DNA from: Albifimbria verrucaria
Lineage: Eukaryota > Ascomycota > Sordariomycetes > Hypocreales > Stachybotryaceae
DNA: 64,000 nt
Direction of reading: 5' to 3'
Assembly (NCBI GenBank): GCA_020081605.1
Contig: JAHREC010000013.1
Span: 2,728,001-2,792,000 of the forward strand
Shown here: positions 35,351 to 47,856 of the stretch, piece after piece
Layout: each line of letters starts with the position of its first letter
How positions within the stretch are numbered: position 1 is the stretch's first letter
The notes under the pieces: model-generated
Seen by the model: only the letters and a program-made list of their open reading frames with translations
What the model was told of the DNA's origin: nothing
Database searches by the model: none
Position numbers and translations under genes: made by a program

Positions 35351-38300
35351 CTCGTTCACATGATTTCGCAATATCTCGTCAAGTCCCGGTATGGAAAGAC
35401 TACCAAGATGGGCATATGATCCTCGGCAACGCTCAAGCAGTGCTTCCGAGTTTGGATCAGGAGAGAAATTGGCACGACCCCTACACAACAAATGCACATG
35501 GATTTACTCCTCTCTGACATACATAGTTCGTGCGGCGTGGTCGCCTTGAGAGGAGCCATTGTTCACGCCGCAGTAGTCAGAACAGCCTCATGCATGATAC
35601 CCTGCAAGATGCTGCAGCCTGCACGCCACAGACTTGGGTGGCTTCTTGGCTTGCTTGTGCGTGCCGCCTGTACCTGATCTCTTGGCAAATAGCACGTGGA
35701 AGGGTTACGGCCGAATTGTACAATTGTAAGTTAATAATTGAGTCTTTTGAGATGCATGGCAATGCTGCTACTTGACTCCAGATTCACGTTATAATACGGA
35801 GATCTGTGTAAGTCAATTATGCACTAGGCCTTCCTCGTGCCGAAGATTAATTCATCGTAGTGGGAGATCAGTACTGTAGTAGATGCCGTTTTGGGCTCTC
35901 CCGTATTGAACTGAAGGCCAAAGGACCTGCAAGGTCTCCATCCACTTGCAGGAACTTTGTAGGGAGTCTGAATCAAAACGGAGCCGGCAGTTGGAGCGGT
36001 TCGTCTCTTCGCACAGGGGTAGTCAGTAAGGGGTGTGTCGGAGTAAAGAATACGGCTGAAGGTGTCTGGTGGGGATACGAAGGCGGCGGATTCGACGTGC
36101 AGTGGTCGAGACTGGCCCACCTCCGCGATTCGGTTGTCGTTGCATTGATCGGCGAGACATGACTTGGCTTCTCATCCTGGCAGCCAAGGGCTCGGCCCGT
36201 ACGATCGTGAACCGGCTAGCCGTCAGCCCAACGTATAGTGGATGTGCCTCAATGCCTTGTCGCGTTATATTACCAATTGTACTGTGAGACTCAGTGAAGT
36301 ATGTACATTGGCGAGTCATCACAGCAGAAAATTGTCGTTTCCTCCTCCGTCCAGCCCCAGAAGAGGTTCTCGGGTTGGGTCTTCCTACACTGACCCGCAC
36401 ACAACCTCCCACACGTCCGGCTTCGGAGTGAAGTCCGTTTGGAGTATTTCCCGGAAAGAGCCTTTTGATGCGCTGCGGGCCACGACCCATCTAATACTGC
36501 ATTTATCATAAGCGCTTAACTACCACGGGTAGCTAACTTACACCACAGTCCCACGTCAGCATACCTGATGGGCACAGTTAGGCACCTGCGTAGCACATGG
36601 AACGACATAACAGAAGCAAATGGCATCAGGCTATTCTGGCCGCCACAAGTTCAACATCTTCTACTCGGTCAACTTCCGAGCATATCTGTCCACGGCAGGT
36701 CAAAAATCGTAACATGAGCCTCATCAGTACAGTAATTGAAACTTTTACAATTATGAACATAACATTTATGTAGGCTTTGGCTCATATCTTGAGATAGCTC
36801 ACTACGTAGTAGCAAATAGAGAACAGACCTTGTAATACTTGATGAAGCATAGACTAGATCCTATCATAACTGATAATCACTGTTATTCAACTACGCTGTG
36901 AAAAATTGGGGTACGTATTCACGCTGTTAAGTTTAAGCAGAGTACAACGTCTCATCGTTTTGAAATGGTTCCCATCATACATAGCGAGTCTGCTTTGTTA
37001 CCCTATGGTATGACGTTAACTTTAGGTTGATCAGGTGGTTTCTGGAAACCAACTGTTCAAACTACCTACTCAGCATGAGTCACAATGAGTCTTGTTCCAG
37101 ATCTTTCTTTTTCCCTAATCCACCCTTGAACCCAAGAATATGTACCTGTCTACCGTCCAAAAGGCTTAAAACACACGTTGTACTAGAGGTTGATTGTATC
37201 GGAATTGTCTTTCACGAGGAGTCGTCTCCCATCCATGGACCGGTGTATCTCATAAATCTATGCTGCCGTCTTAAGTTTCGCCCAATGTGCAATCATTAAA
37301 TGATCTTGGACCTGATATTAGCTTAATTAATTTATACCCAAAGCCGTTGTTCTCACCCCGACCTAAACAACTCAACCTCGCTTATCGCCACAATTCCTCT
37401 CTCCACCTTTACCAGTTTCTTCAACACTCATTTCGTCCGACCCATATACACAATGCACGTTTCTCAGTGGCTGCTTGATTCTTCAATAATAGCTGTAGGA
37501 GAGATGATTGTGCTCCCAAAGGTGATTGAGCATTTTCTCATCAATCGAGCTCATAGCCATCTACCATCCAACTTGTTCGAGAAATCTGAATGACATATCA
37601 CCAGGAAACTTCGAGCACCAGTATACACGCAAGGAAACCAACAAGATCTTTTGGAGATAATATCTTGTACAACTTCAATCGGTCCGCTTTCCTAATACCT
37701 AGCGTCGAGTGTTGGAGGAGTATCTCATCGGTGTCGACCTTCATGGTTGACTATCGATGCGCAGATTCGTGCACGTGATTATTGCGGTAAAACTCAGTTC
37801 CTATCACTCACTGCTTTGTCTTAAATCATAAATCGAGTTGTGTCTCTATGTCAAGTTCCTACCAGTTGCCAAAAGTCATTAGCAACAGGCCGCCCCTCAG
37901 CCAGCTACATAACTCTACTAAATAGATCTGACAGACAGGCAGTATTTCTGGTTTCGTACCACCGTCCAATAACAGGACTACTCGCAATCTTATTCGCTTA
38001 GTTTATAAGTGAATAGGAAATCTAGGGTTGCGGTTTCGAGAACTTCCCGTACTTGTCATTCTGCTTGTATTGCGCAATCACAATGCCTAATGTTTGGCCC
38101 AAACTGGACTTATCCACATTGCCGTCTCAATACCTTGATATTATATGATACACAATACAATTACTTTGCAAAGATGCTAAGAGTCGATATGGCTGAGGTT
38201 CGTGATGATGTTTTAATCAGACGTCACAAGACAATGTTGGGTCCGTTACTTCGTAGTAAACCCGAGGGTAAAGCTTTCGCTTTTTTTTCTATATACATAT

Positions 38301-40492
38301 TCATATTTCATCACGACTCGTCGAGGCCTTTATAGTTATTATGAAGAACTGTTAGGTTAAATTGGAAGACGATTTAGCACAAAGCTTGGTCGTATGGACA
38401 TGAGTTAAGCTTCCGGAGGAACTGAGAAACTATTTCATTCTAAAACCGCTTCATGAAGGTGATTTTTAGTAGATGTTTAATCATTGTCTTTCTCCGAGTT
38501 CCCGATACCTATGTAATTTTCTCAGCGAAGATGAAAGGGCTTGTGTCACGTTTTGGCACCTCTAACAGTGGAACATTACTGTGCTTGTGATGACATGACG
38601 ATAGCTTGTAGGCTTTGAATGAGCTATCAAGAGAGAAGCATACACTATATCTGCCAAAGATGCAGATTTTTGCCTACCAAGTTGAATTGGTAGGTCATAG
38701 TTAAGAATGTAGATCTTTAATAGAGGCTGATTCTATCCCTTGGTCCAAACAACAGGCTACGATATGATAGATGGGAATGGTTAGCAAAGGGCTCAGTTGA
38801 ATGGCATGAACATCGTTACTCATTTCCTACTTGGAACATGCAAGTTTACTTACCTGATGCATTTGAAGAGGCTCGTCCAAGTGTTGACGAATAGCTTTCG
38901 TCTCCTTAGGAATGGCGATGTACGCAAGCCGTTAGGTGACCGAAAAGAGCAGTTTTGGAGCATCAAGCGACTCAATAGTAATTGGGGTTCTCTTGGTAAG
39001 TATGGCATTGTTCGCGCTCCCAGATAGCAGACAGCAAACGCGATTATTTGGACGGCTCAACTCTAGCCTAAAGAGCACCACGAAGGCTCAACCTCGCATC
39101 TTCATGGTCACTACAGGACATGAAGAGTGGTGGTGAGCTTCTTCCCTAAAAGCCCTCCGTCTCGTTAGGGACGAGGTGATATGAAATCACATTATGGCTC
39201 AGGTGTAGGTATATTTGTAACTCTGATTCATCAGTTCGGTTTCATCAAGCATTTGATCAAATGCCACCACATTTGCCACGTTATTTCCTCACCTAAGGCT
39301 TGCAACGAAAGATGTCTTACGTGTATTTCTCATAAGTTTGACAATAGTGACTCTATTAAGATGCGGTGGTGGATCTTTGGATGTCATGTGCTGTATCTTG
39401 ATGCACTTGTCGACTCAACATCAGAACACGGGATTACACGATTGCTACGAAACTGCAACAGCCAAGTACGCTTGGGACCAAACTTGGGCCAAGACAAAAA
39501 CCGAACCGTTTCAAAGCACGGTCCAGTGGAATCGTAATGGTGGCGAGGGCGCCGGGAACTTCAACCTGCGACTTCTTGTGTCTGCAGTTTCGGATGGCGG
39601 CAATGTGCTGGCCTCGTGGGCTGGGTTTTAGTTGGGAAACAGGTGACATTTCATCAATGCCGCGTTTTTAATGTGGCGGTGGAGCGAACCTCGGCCAAGG
39701 GTTTAGTGTGATGAGTTTGATAACGATATTTTCGACGTGACGGCGGTGGTGGTTTGCTGTGATTCACATGGAGCAAGTTGACGATAATGGGCTAGGTTAA
39801 GGGCGAAGATGAATTTAAGAGGCTAAACAAGTTCGTTACCATGGTCAGTGGTTGCAAAGATCCATCAACCCCGCAAGCAGGACCATGGCTGCTTGTTCCG
39901 GCAATGAAGTCATGCGTGTTTCTGATAGATTGAATCGGGAGTCGATGAAGAGAGCCTCACGTGTCAGGATCGGATGTGGTAAATCCGATGGAGAGGTGAA
40001 CCAATGGCCAAATACCAGGGAATGGCCATGGGAATGCTTACAAGGCGTAGCGTCCGTTGGTGACATCAACTTGAAACGGCGGCAAGGCGTTGGGGCTCAG
40101 GGTTACGGGGCGTGACGCCGGGCGCCTTTTGGCCCAAGCGCCAGAGGAAAGAAAGGAAGGAAGAAAGAAAGACAATTGACGCTGCGCTTGCACATGTCGG
40201 TGTCTGCAACGATGTGTGAGAGGGAGAGACAGCGAGAACCAGTCTATTCACGGGGTGGGTCGCAACGATGAAACATAGCACACGGGCCCCTTACAATCTG
40301 GACTTTGAAACAGCCTATCACGGCTGGGCCGGAAGCTGGTTTCTGCAAACCTCGCTGTTGTTGGTGGGACGGGAACGGATCGGGCAATTTGCGAACCTTT
40401 GGGGGTCACCAGCAGGCCGCGCGGTGAGGATACCCCATACTGATGCGGTGTTTTTTTATTATTATATTTTTTTCTTCACTTTTTAATGGCTC

Positions 40493-40509
40493 TTTTTTTT
40501 TTTTTTTTT
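40493..40509 (+). repeat. Poly-T tract of 17 bases
   Basis: Uninterrupted T17, preceded within 60 bp by several shorter T runs. Intergenic. Confidence 0.9.
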
Positions 40510-40696
40510 AATCCCCGATACCCATGGAGCAGGGTGATTGTCGTGGAGCAATATTAGTGCAATGAACCCTTGTCTTGTGTTGTACAAGAAAGGTAAATGT
40601 GGCCAGACGATGCAGATGTCCCAGAAGAGAAAGAGGCTGAGCTGCCAAACTTGGCTGTATTACCGTATTACTTAAGGCGGGCAAGTAGCGCAAGCG

Positions 40697-40732
40697 GCAC
40701 AAGCAGCACAAGCAGCACAAGCAGCACAAGCA
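40697..40732 (+). repeat. Tandem repeat, unit GCACAAGCA, four copies
   Basis: Four exact 9-bp units with degenerate copies on both sides. On the minus strand it gives artificial Cys-Leu repeats. Confidence 0.85.
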
Positions 40733-41090
40733 GCGCACGGCTGGACCTGATCCGCGTGTGATCCCTCCAAGGATTGCCGTGCAGTCCCTACCACGGGTTC
40801 AGGCTGTCCTATGGCATTCCTGAGACGGGCGGCGCTCCAGCAACATCATTGGGCATGGGCAACCTGTCCATTCCTGGCCACGCTGGTCATGCAATGCCAG
40901 CCAGCGACAGGCCGACTGCCAGCGTTGCCATCGTGTCCAATTATTTTATTCCTCGCTCGGGCCAGGGACCAGTTGCTGTGAATAGTACCCGACTGTACAG
41001 AACACTGGAGCGAGGGAGGGGACCCGCTGTCCTGTCAGGGAGCTTACTTACAGGCCAATTAATCCTATTCCAAATTAAGGTCATCCAAAT

Positions 41091-41109
41091 GGCATGGCAT
41101 GGCATGGCA
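41091..41109 (+). repeat. GGCAT pentanucleotide repeat
   Basis: Three exact units and a partial fourth, followed by degenerate copies. Confidence 0.7.
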
Positions 41110-41810
41110 AGGTATGGCACGGCCAGGAGTTGCCCGTGTCGCTGGATTTGCTATAATCTCATCTCCAATCTCGGGCCCTGGTCTGGTCGGGTCTGCATTG
41201 AATTGAATGCTGGTGCACTATTTTTTTCTACGTACCACGCGTCACTTCTTCTTCAACACCAGCCCCTCTGTCTCATGTCTTGGCCGCGCCGACAAACGTC
41301 ACTCCGTAGATAGAGAGAGGCGTGGTGGCTATTGTTCAAAGCCGTGACATGCTACCGTCCTGTATCTACTCCTTTTCTCCTCCTCCTCCTCCTCCCCCTC
41401 TCTCACTCTTCACTTCGCACGTTCCACCACCAGTCACTCTCCTACTCATCGGCCCCCAATTGCTCTTCTCCTAACGCACAGTCTCTGCTGTCTGTGTCGT
41501 CCCAAACCAGGACTGGACGAAAGAGACCCTTGGCAGCCAAGGGCCGTGTGTCTCGATTCCCATTAAGCCCGGGTACATCGACCCAAAGTACCGCAACAAA
41601 CACTATCGAGCCGGGGGTGCCTGGCATTGGCTGTGCGTGTCCGCCATCGAGCCAACACCACAAAGGCCCCGTCAAAGTACCTGGACCTGCGCGTGCGGCC
41701 TGGACAGGTACCTCGCAGCTTGCCTTAGCACCAAGCCATTTGCAGCGCTGTAGGCCGCCTGTGGTGGTGCTGGGCCACTTCCTCCACCCACCCCAGACAG
41801 CCAGGCACAG

Positions 41811-41840
41811 GGACTGGACTGGACTGGACAGGACTGGACA
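41811..41840 (+). repeat. GGACT/GGACA pentanucleotide repeat
   Basis: Six consecutive units: four GGACT and two GGACA, in the SHO1 upstream region. Confidence 0.8.
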
Positions 41841-42456
41841 AGACAGACAGCTGCTCCACCCGCCACGACGCACCACCAAGCACCCTCCTCAGCCTCGACA
41901 CCTCCTCTTCCTTCTTCTCACCTGCATCTCTTCTGCTTCTTGTTCTTCGTCTCCGCATCCCTCCTCTTCCTTCACTCTTTCCCCCTTCGGCCACCGCTCG
42001 CCCAGACACGAATAATTCGGCCTCTCTCTTTCTCTCTCGCTCATCGTCCTTTATACCTTTTACCTCCCGATTCAATCTTCCCGTTTCGCGATCCATTCTT
42101 TCTCTCTCGCCCTACCGCATCCCTGGGACGAAGCCGCGACGCCGCGAAGCCCCTAACTAAACTCCCCGATCGCTACGCTACTTTTTAGCCAGGGGCTACG
42201 CACAACCCAGACCATACCTTACCCTCGTGCGCTTCAACACGCCCATCGTCGTGCAAACCTGCCCAAAGGCCACTGCTCGACCATCGCACTCTCCCTTCGC
42301 ATCCCGACAACCTCGCGCCGAATTTCTTCCCAATCCACACATCGCAGTGCTTCGCGTCGATCTCCACCTACCGAGTGCGCGGCCTCATACGGCGCCCATC
42401 TGTGTTGAAACCTTATGCCCCCGTACGGTTCCTTGGGCCCTCCGTCGCTTGTCAAA

Positions 42457-43464
42457 ATGGATCAGTCAAGGCAATATGGGCGGAAGAAGCTCAACATGGG
42501 CAATATCCTAGGTGATCCTTTCGCCCTCGCCACTATTTCCATTGCCATGGTCAGTCGTCTTTCTCTTGACATTGAGTCTTAAACCCAGTCGCTTACCCGC
42601 AGCTACAGTTGGCTTGGTTCATCACCTTCATCTCCTGCATCATCTCCAAGGTGCAAGAAAAGGATGATAAATTCCCTACCTTTTGCTGGTGGGCGATGGT
42701 TTACAGCATTTTCCTCATTATCGGCGTCTTCTTCATAGTCGCCAGCGATACTATTCACATCTATCACGTTGCACTGACCGGCTATCTCTCCGCCGGCTTC
42801 GTCTTGGTCACCATCTCTGTCAACTTCCTCATCTACTCGAAGCATGCGTCCTGGGAGGCTGGCGCCGCCGGCTACATTCTCCTTTCCATCGTCATGGTAT
42901 GCTCTCAACTTCGTGCCTTCTCGTTGGCCCATGTAACTGACCCGGACATAGGTCGTTTGGATGTTTTACTTTGGATCTACACCGTCGTCTACGCCCCGTG
43001 CCTTCATCGATTCCTTCGCTCTGACCAAGGAATCTTCGACAATGCACCGATCGACCATGAACGGATACGCTACGGGCCGCCCAGAGACTTCGAACTCTGT
43101 CCAGCCCCTCAAATGTACACCTCCGCACAGCTGAACGGCTTCGAAAACCCATCCCCAGTGGGCGGTGCCTCGCAGATGAACGGAAGCCGGGGCTCTGCCG
43201 TCCCACAAGCCTTCGGCAGCGTCACCCTACAACCACCCAAATCTGCCTCGCCTGGCGCCGATACCGAGGTGGTGCCCCAACCGAGTATCCGTACCGTGCG
43301 AAGGCTATTTACAGCTACGAGGCCAACCCAGATGACGCCAACGAGATTTCTTTCTCGAAACACGAGATTCTCGAAGTATCAGACGTCAGTGGGCGATGGT
43401 GGCAAGCACGCAAAGAAACTGGCGAGACGGGTATCGCCCCAGCAACTACCTTATTCTATTATGA
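42457..43464 (+). CDS. SHO1: Osmosensor Sho1 (four membrane segments plus SH3 domain)
   Basis: Plasma-membrane adaptor of the high-osmolarity and filamentation MAP-kinase pathways; its SH3 domain recruits the MAPKK Pbs2. Exons 42457-42549, 42609-42896 and 42952-43464; 298 residues after three single-base additions. [20 protein letters not shown] and [12 protein letters not shown] open the protein. Four hydrophobic segments follow, with [15 protein letters not shown] in the loop and [20 protein letters not shown] after the last. A Ser/Pro/Gln-rich linker leads to the SH3 domain: [37 protein letters not shown], then SNY and the end LILL. Missing bases are at the C4 run 43105-43108, at 43283-43286, and at the C4 run 43437-43440. 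Each addition restores sequence conserved across fungi, which argues against a pseudogene. Confidence 0.93.
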
Positions 43465-44492
43465 GCTACGACATCAGGACCCTTTGAGATGGCTAGGTTG
43501 TTTTGTTTTCCAGGCTGGTGTTGGCATCAATTTTTTACGAGTTTTGTGACTCGACGCATATACTGCTCTTCCTCTATTTCCCTTATTTCCACCACAGGTT
43601 CTCGAGTGCCGGTCTCGGGGACTTGTTTGACCAATGCTTCTGTGTTGTCGCGGCTGTAACTTCACGTACACCGCCCAGCAACAATGATGGGTGCAAGAAT
43701 GCATCAAGACATTGCTTCTCTTCTCGCCCAATTTTCCTTTTATTCTTAACCTTCTCATATTCGATATTTTCTCTTTGTTTGTTTTTGCCTCCTCAGTTTC
43801 ACCAGGGCGGCATCCTTTGCGATGGCCAATTTTTGGCGCCGTCAGCCTGGATAGTTTCGCGACTCCGTATGTTGGAGTCGAAGGGTCAAAAGCAGGGACA
43901 ATTCGGTTTGGGATCATGCGAGTTTACTAGCAGTGGAGGATTCACGGAGCACATGGAGGCTACGCTGTGTAGGACGAAGAGTACAGGACTAAGATTCCCC
44001 CTTGTATGGAGAGCGGGTGGCACTGCATATGAATGATAATTGAAGATTTCACAACTTGCTTATCGTCAATGAATATGTCTCGTTAATCATCAACCAACGA
44101 CCGCGCACTTGTCGTGCGCTACCTTGTTGTCCTCTCAAACTATCCAAGCGCGATCATGGAGCAGGTCCAGGTTCGTACACCGGTTGATGATGGCATATGT
44201 TGAATTTCTTGAGGGTAGGAAGGTGAGCTTGCCATAGTCACCGATGGCGCTGAACCACTGGTTATCGATGGAGACGTGGTGGATGGATTGGCATGCTCAT
44301 AGGGCCCGTATTATATCTCGGGAACTTCAACCCATGTGCCGATCTTCCTCATCGATGCTCATCATCGACCCTTTAATGGCGATCCCCAAGCGCCGCAGAT
44401 TACCTACTTTAACGGGAAACTTGGCAGGCTGGATCGGTAGCGGGTTTTGTACACGGACTTATGGCCAGAATTTTAGCCATCCAGTCGCTTCC
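43465..44492. other. Convergent intergenic region SHO1 / SPC19
   Basis: 1.0 kb of 3' flanks. T-rich directly after SHO1. Open frames of up to 177 codons here have no recognisable motif and overlap the presumed SHO1 3' untranslated region. Confidence 0.5.
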
Positions 44493-45046
44493 TTAGCTCC
44501 CTCTCTTTTGCAGCACTTCGAGCTCAAGCCTCTCGACGCCGTAACGAAGCGCCTCCTTGCGCTGCCGCACGACGCGGGCGCGTAGCTTATCCTCGCCGCT
44601 GAGGCGCTTGCCTCTAGACGAGGCAGCACGGCCGCGGTTACGATAGTCGTCGTCGGGCTGGGTAAGGCGACCTTGCTGGAGCTCGGCGCGGGCCTTGAGG
44701 GTCTCGATGCGGCGTTCTTGGCGTTCGATCTGCGAGTCGGCGCGGGCGAGGAGCAGGGCAATGTATGGGCCGATCTCGTCGCGCAGGAGGCTTCGGCGGC
44801 GGCGAGGGTAGGTTGGGGATGAGTTCGTAGTGCTGCACGACGGAGAAAATGAGCCAACCACGTCTTTAATGGAGGAGGGAGCAGTCATCATACGCGGACG
44901 GTTTTCAGGACGTTGACGAGGCGAGGAAAGTCGGACACTCCTTTGTCGAGAGTCTCGACAGAAGACTCGAGGAAGTTGAGGGAGGAACGGAGGGAAGAGA
45001 CACAGTCGGCGTAGGAGGAGGCTGACGTCGTCGTCGTGGCAGCCAT
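44493..45046 (-). CDS. SPC19: DASH complex subunit Spc19
   Basis: Subunit of the DASH/Dam1 ring that couples kinetochores to spindle microtubules. Exons 45046-44894 and 44832-44493 (61-nt intron); 164 residues after two single-base additions. SSYADCVSSLRSSLNFLESS and LDKGVSDFPRLVNVLKTVR form the conserved N-terminal helices. HYELIPQPTLAAAEASL and RDEIGPYIALLLARADSQIE form the second conserved block, followed by the charged coiled coil ERQERRIETLKARAELQQG. One missing base lies in the G4 run 44815-44818 and one in the GG at 44786-44787; both additions are needed to obtain the conserved block. The C-terminal 50 residues are basic. Confidence 0.9.
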
Positions 45047-46500
45047 GGCTACGTGCTTGGGCGCAGGTAGCGACGGGGGTAGGCGGGCGGGCGGGCGAGC
45101 GCGGGCGAGCGCGGGCTATGCGGGTATGCTGCGGCGGGGAGCTCGTGACTATCGTGACTCGGAGCAATCTGCCGTGCGTGTGCGCTAGAAGCTATCGTGA
45201 ACCAGGTGCTTCATTCCGCGACGGGAGGAGGAATTGTTTGTTTGGGGCTCCCTTTGCGTCGAGAGCGTGGCCGGGGGACCGACGAGGAGAAAACAGCGCG
45301 GCTCAATGGGTCAGATGTGTCGTTTCTAGTCAGGGTCTGGTCATCACCGGGAGAGGGGCTTGGACGAGAGAGAGGAGACTGCTTAATTTGTTGAAGGTGT
45401 GTATATGTAGGCGTTGTTCGTCGTGGATAAACTGCCCCGCGTTCTGCTTCCACTTCCTTCAGGCCAAGCTCCATTTAGACTACAGGGGGACAAGCTGCAC
45501 CAGCACCAGCAGCGCCGGCAACAGGAGACCCACGCAGGCCTTGCAGGGCTCCGGCTGCCCGCTAAAACGCACTAAAGGGCAGTCCTTGGTCCGGATTATC
45601 TGGACCCCGACCAAACCTCCATGGTAGCTATCGTGATGTGAGTCGCCTGTTTCACTTCATACGTACTCGCACTCCGGCTCTCGTAAAGCTCCATATGTCC
45701 ATTTGGAATGCGACAACTGCATGCCGGCCGCCTGAGCCTCTCTCTTGGCCCGCCTGCTAACCATCGACTCGATGCCCTGTGGGTACGCATGAGACACATA
45801 TTCAGATTTGAAAATCTGCACAAGGGATCTCACTATAGTCCAGGCGCTGGCTTTCAGGCGCTGGCCTTGTGTTTCCCCGCGTGGCGAGTAACCCCATGAA
45901 AGCGCACCTGGATGCATCCCATCCCACTATGCTTCTCGCCGTCGGCTTCAGACGGGCATGGTCCGCAGCGGCATGGCCTCTGCGTGGGACAATGGAGTCG
46001 TCCTGAGGCTCGAGGCGGATCGGCTTACAGCTCCAAGGTCTCCGCGGCCCAGTGGCAAGTGTCATGGCTCACGTAAAAATAAGACATATCAACTTTTGCG
46101 GATCATCTGAGCATGATACAGCGGTCATCGAGCTAGGAGGATACGGTGCAAAACCCTTCCATGACAAAGCCCGAACAGCTTTGACGGCAGAGGTAGCCAG
46201 CCAAGCCGTTCGTGGGCTTCACGATCGTACGCATATCCACTCCTTGGTGACGCCTCTCATCCCCGCCTCAGCCTCTCGCCCTTGACTCTATGACTAAATT
46301 GGATTTCTCTCCCTTGCCGAGTGAGACCTTGTAATGGCTGGCTCTGCTTCTCCTACTTCCCATGTAACTCTGTGGGGCTGCACCCCGGAATTCCGCCCAT
46401 ATAATTGACCCCTTGTGCCCGAATGTCCCATCTTGCAACTGCCTTATTGAGGAGACCGACTTTTACATAGATATTCGTCCGGCTTCTCGCCTTGCACAAG
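45047..46500. other. Intergenic SPC19 / membrane protein gene
   Basis: 1.45 kb. Starts with a GGGC/GAGC-rich stretch (45070-45115). No domain-bearing open frame. A missing signal-peptide exon of the next gene might lie near its right end. Confidence 0.5.
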
Positions 46501-47361
46501 ATGGTGCCTGACCCAAGTGCTATCGGCGCCGGCCACGCCGTGGACCACGGCCTACACTTCACCAACACGGGCTGGAATGGGAGCATCTCAAATGGCGAGC
46601 GGTTCACCTTGCGGTGGAACGAGTCTCTCAACAGCGAGGTGGCAGAGCTGGGGCTCTTCCGTCTCATCTATCCACAAGATGGACTAATCATGTACGAGCT
46701 GGTATCAAATTTAACCGGTGCGTTTCTCATGCTGCCCTTCCTTCGAGCAAGCAATGAATTTCGTGCTAATGACGACGTCAGATTCCATATCTTCACAACA
46801 ATCCGTCTGGACTCCAGAGGGTCTCAAGGATGATCTATATGCGTTTTGGCTGAGCACAAAGGGAGAGGAGAATCCAAATTGGACAATTTCTCCCTCTGGC
46901 GGCCAAAGGAGCTTGTAAGTCTTTCCACAAACTTTCAGTTGCTCGCCCATGTTGACTCGAAGATTCTAGCGAAATCGTGTCTTTCACTGGGCAGCGCCCG
47001 TGGGAATTCCTATAGTTGCTTTGCTAGGGGTATATGGCATCGCTCTGTTAGTCTGCGTCATGTACCGCCGCCGCAAAAGGCCAGGCAGGAGAATCAACAC
47101 ACGCCTTTGCCAGACGAAGATGCGAGCGGGAGGCATCCTTCGGTCAGCTCGGCAGTTACGGTACAGACCTATGATGAGTCGGACATGCTTAAGAAACCCA
47201 GTATCTCCATGTTCACTGATTCCTCGGCTGGAACGAGGGTGGCCAGCGACACAGACTACATAAGCGACGTTCGGCATGATTGCACATGCCACATTCGCGA
47301 ACCAGAAAAGACGCTGACGCATGAGCCACGTACAGACTTCCGACGATATAGTATGGCTTAG
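46501..47361 (+). CDS. Single-pass membrane protein of unknown function
   Basis: I do not recognise a named family. Exons 46501-46717, 46782-46914 and 46970-47361; 247 residues after two added bases. The N-terminal half is extracellular-like with several Asn-X-Ser/Thr sites (NGS, NES, NLT, NWT) and aromatic residues in a beta-sandwich-like pattern (GLHFTNTGWNGSI, ERFTLRWNESL). One hydrophobic helix, GIPIVALLGVYGIALLVCVM, is followed by the stop-transfer sequence YRRRKR and a Ser/Asp-rich cytosolic tail ending RRYSMA. No signal peptide is visible, so a first exon may be missing. Indels are inferred near the exon 2/3 junction (46911-46985) and at 47084-47085. The layout suggests a cell-surface sensor or adhesion-type protein; function not assignable. 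Confidence 0.6.
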
Positions 47362-47856
47362 TGCGACGAAGAAAGCGGCATCAGTCGATGCCTGGAAACG
47401 AATATTCGCTATAAACGTGTGTCTTCACACCGCTGAAGTTGAGCACCAGGACGAAACTCGAAATTGTTACGATTTACGGACAAGGAACTTACACAATGTA
47501 TTGGACTGGGAAGCACGTATAGTTTGATGCCCTGTTTTGTTGATGTTTGGCCTGAACGAGTCTATACCAAAATCACTGCAGATTATTTGCAGAGTCCCAT
47601 GTTTGCAGACAATCATATTTTTATTCATAGGAGACCCGTAAGGTCTGTCATACCTTCCTCATAGTTGGGCATTCATCAGCTCTCGGCTTTATGTAGTCGT
47701 ATGGGTATCAGGAATCATGGAGGCGATACGAGCTGAAGCAATACTGAACAAGATAATTTATTCATCGCTTGAAGTCATCGTCGTGATTATTTAAATGAAT
47801 TTGAAGACGTACCCATGGGATGCATGGTTGTGTAGAGACATTTCACTTATATCGCC
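47362..47856. other. Convergent intergenic region
   Basis: 495 bp of 3' flanks, AT-rich, with no feature seen. Confidence 0.6.

Larger units (their letters stand above)
35351..42456. other. Gene-poor region between bZIP and SHO1
   Basis: 7.1 kb without a supported gene. 36.5-39.5 kb is AT-rich with only short open frames. 40.1-42.4 kb is mixed: tandem repeats, a T17 run at 40493-40509, and a long C/T-rich stretch (41.35-42.4 kb) that fits the promoter and leader of SHO1. Open frames of 150-230 codons at 36.0-36.5 and 41.3-42.0 kb have low-complexity composition and no motif. Confidence 0.5.

Noticed and set aside
36023..36490. 155-codon open frame, minus strand
   Set aside because: Arg/Gly-rich composition without motif; overlapping frames on both strands are equally open.
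40508..40738. Cys-Leu repeat peptide, minus strand
   Set aside because: A direct product of the GCACAAGCA tandem repeat.
41332..42015. 227-codon open frame before SHO1
   Set aside because: Ser/Pro/Leu composition from a C/T-rich leader and microsatellites; it fits the SHO1 promoter and leader.
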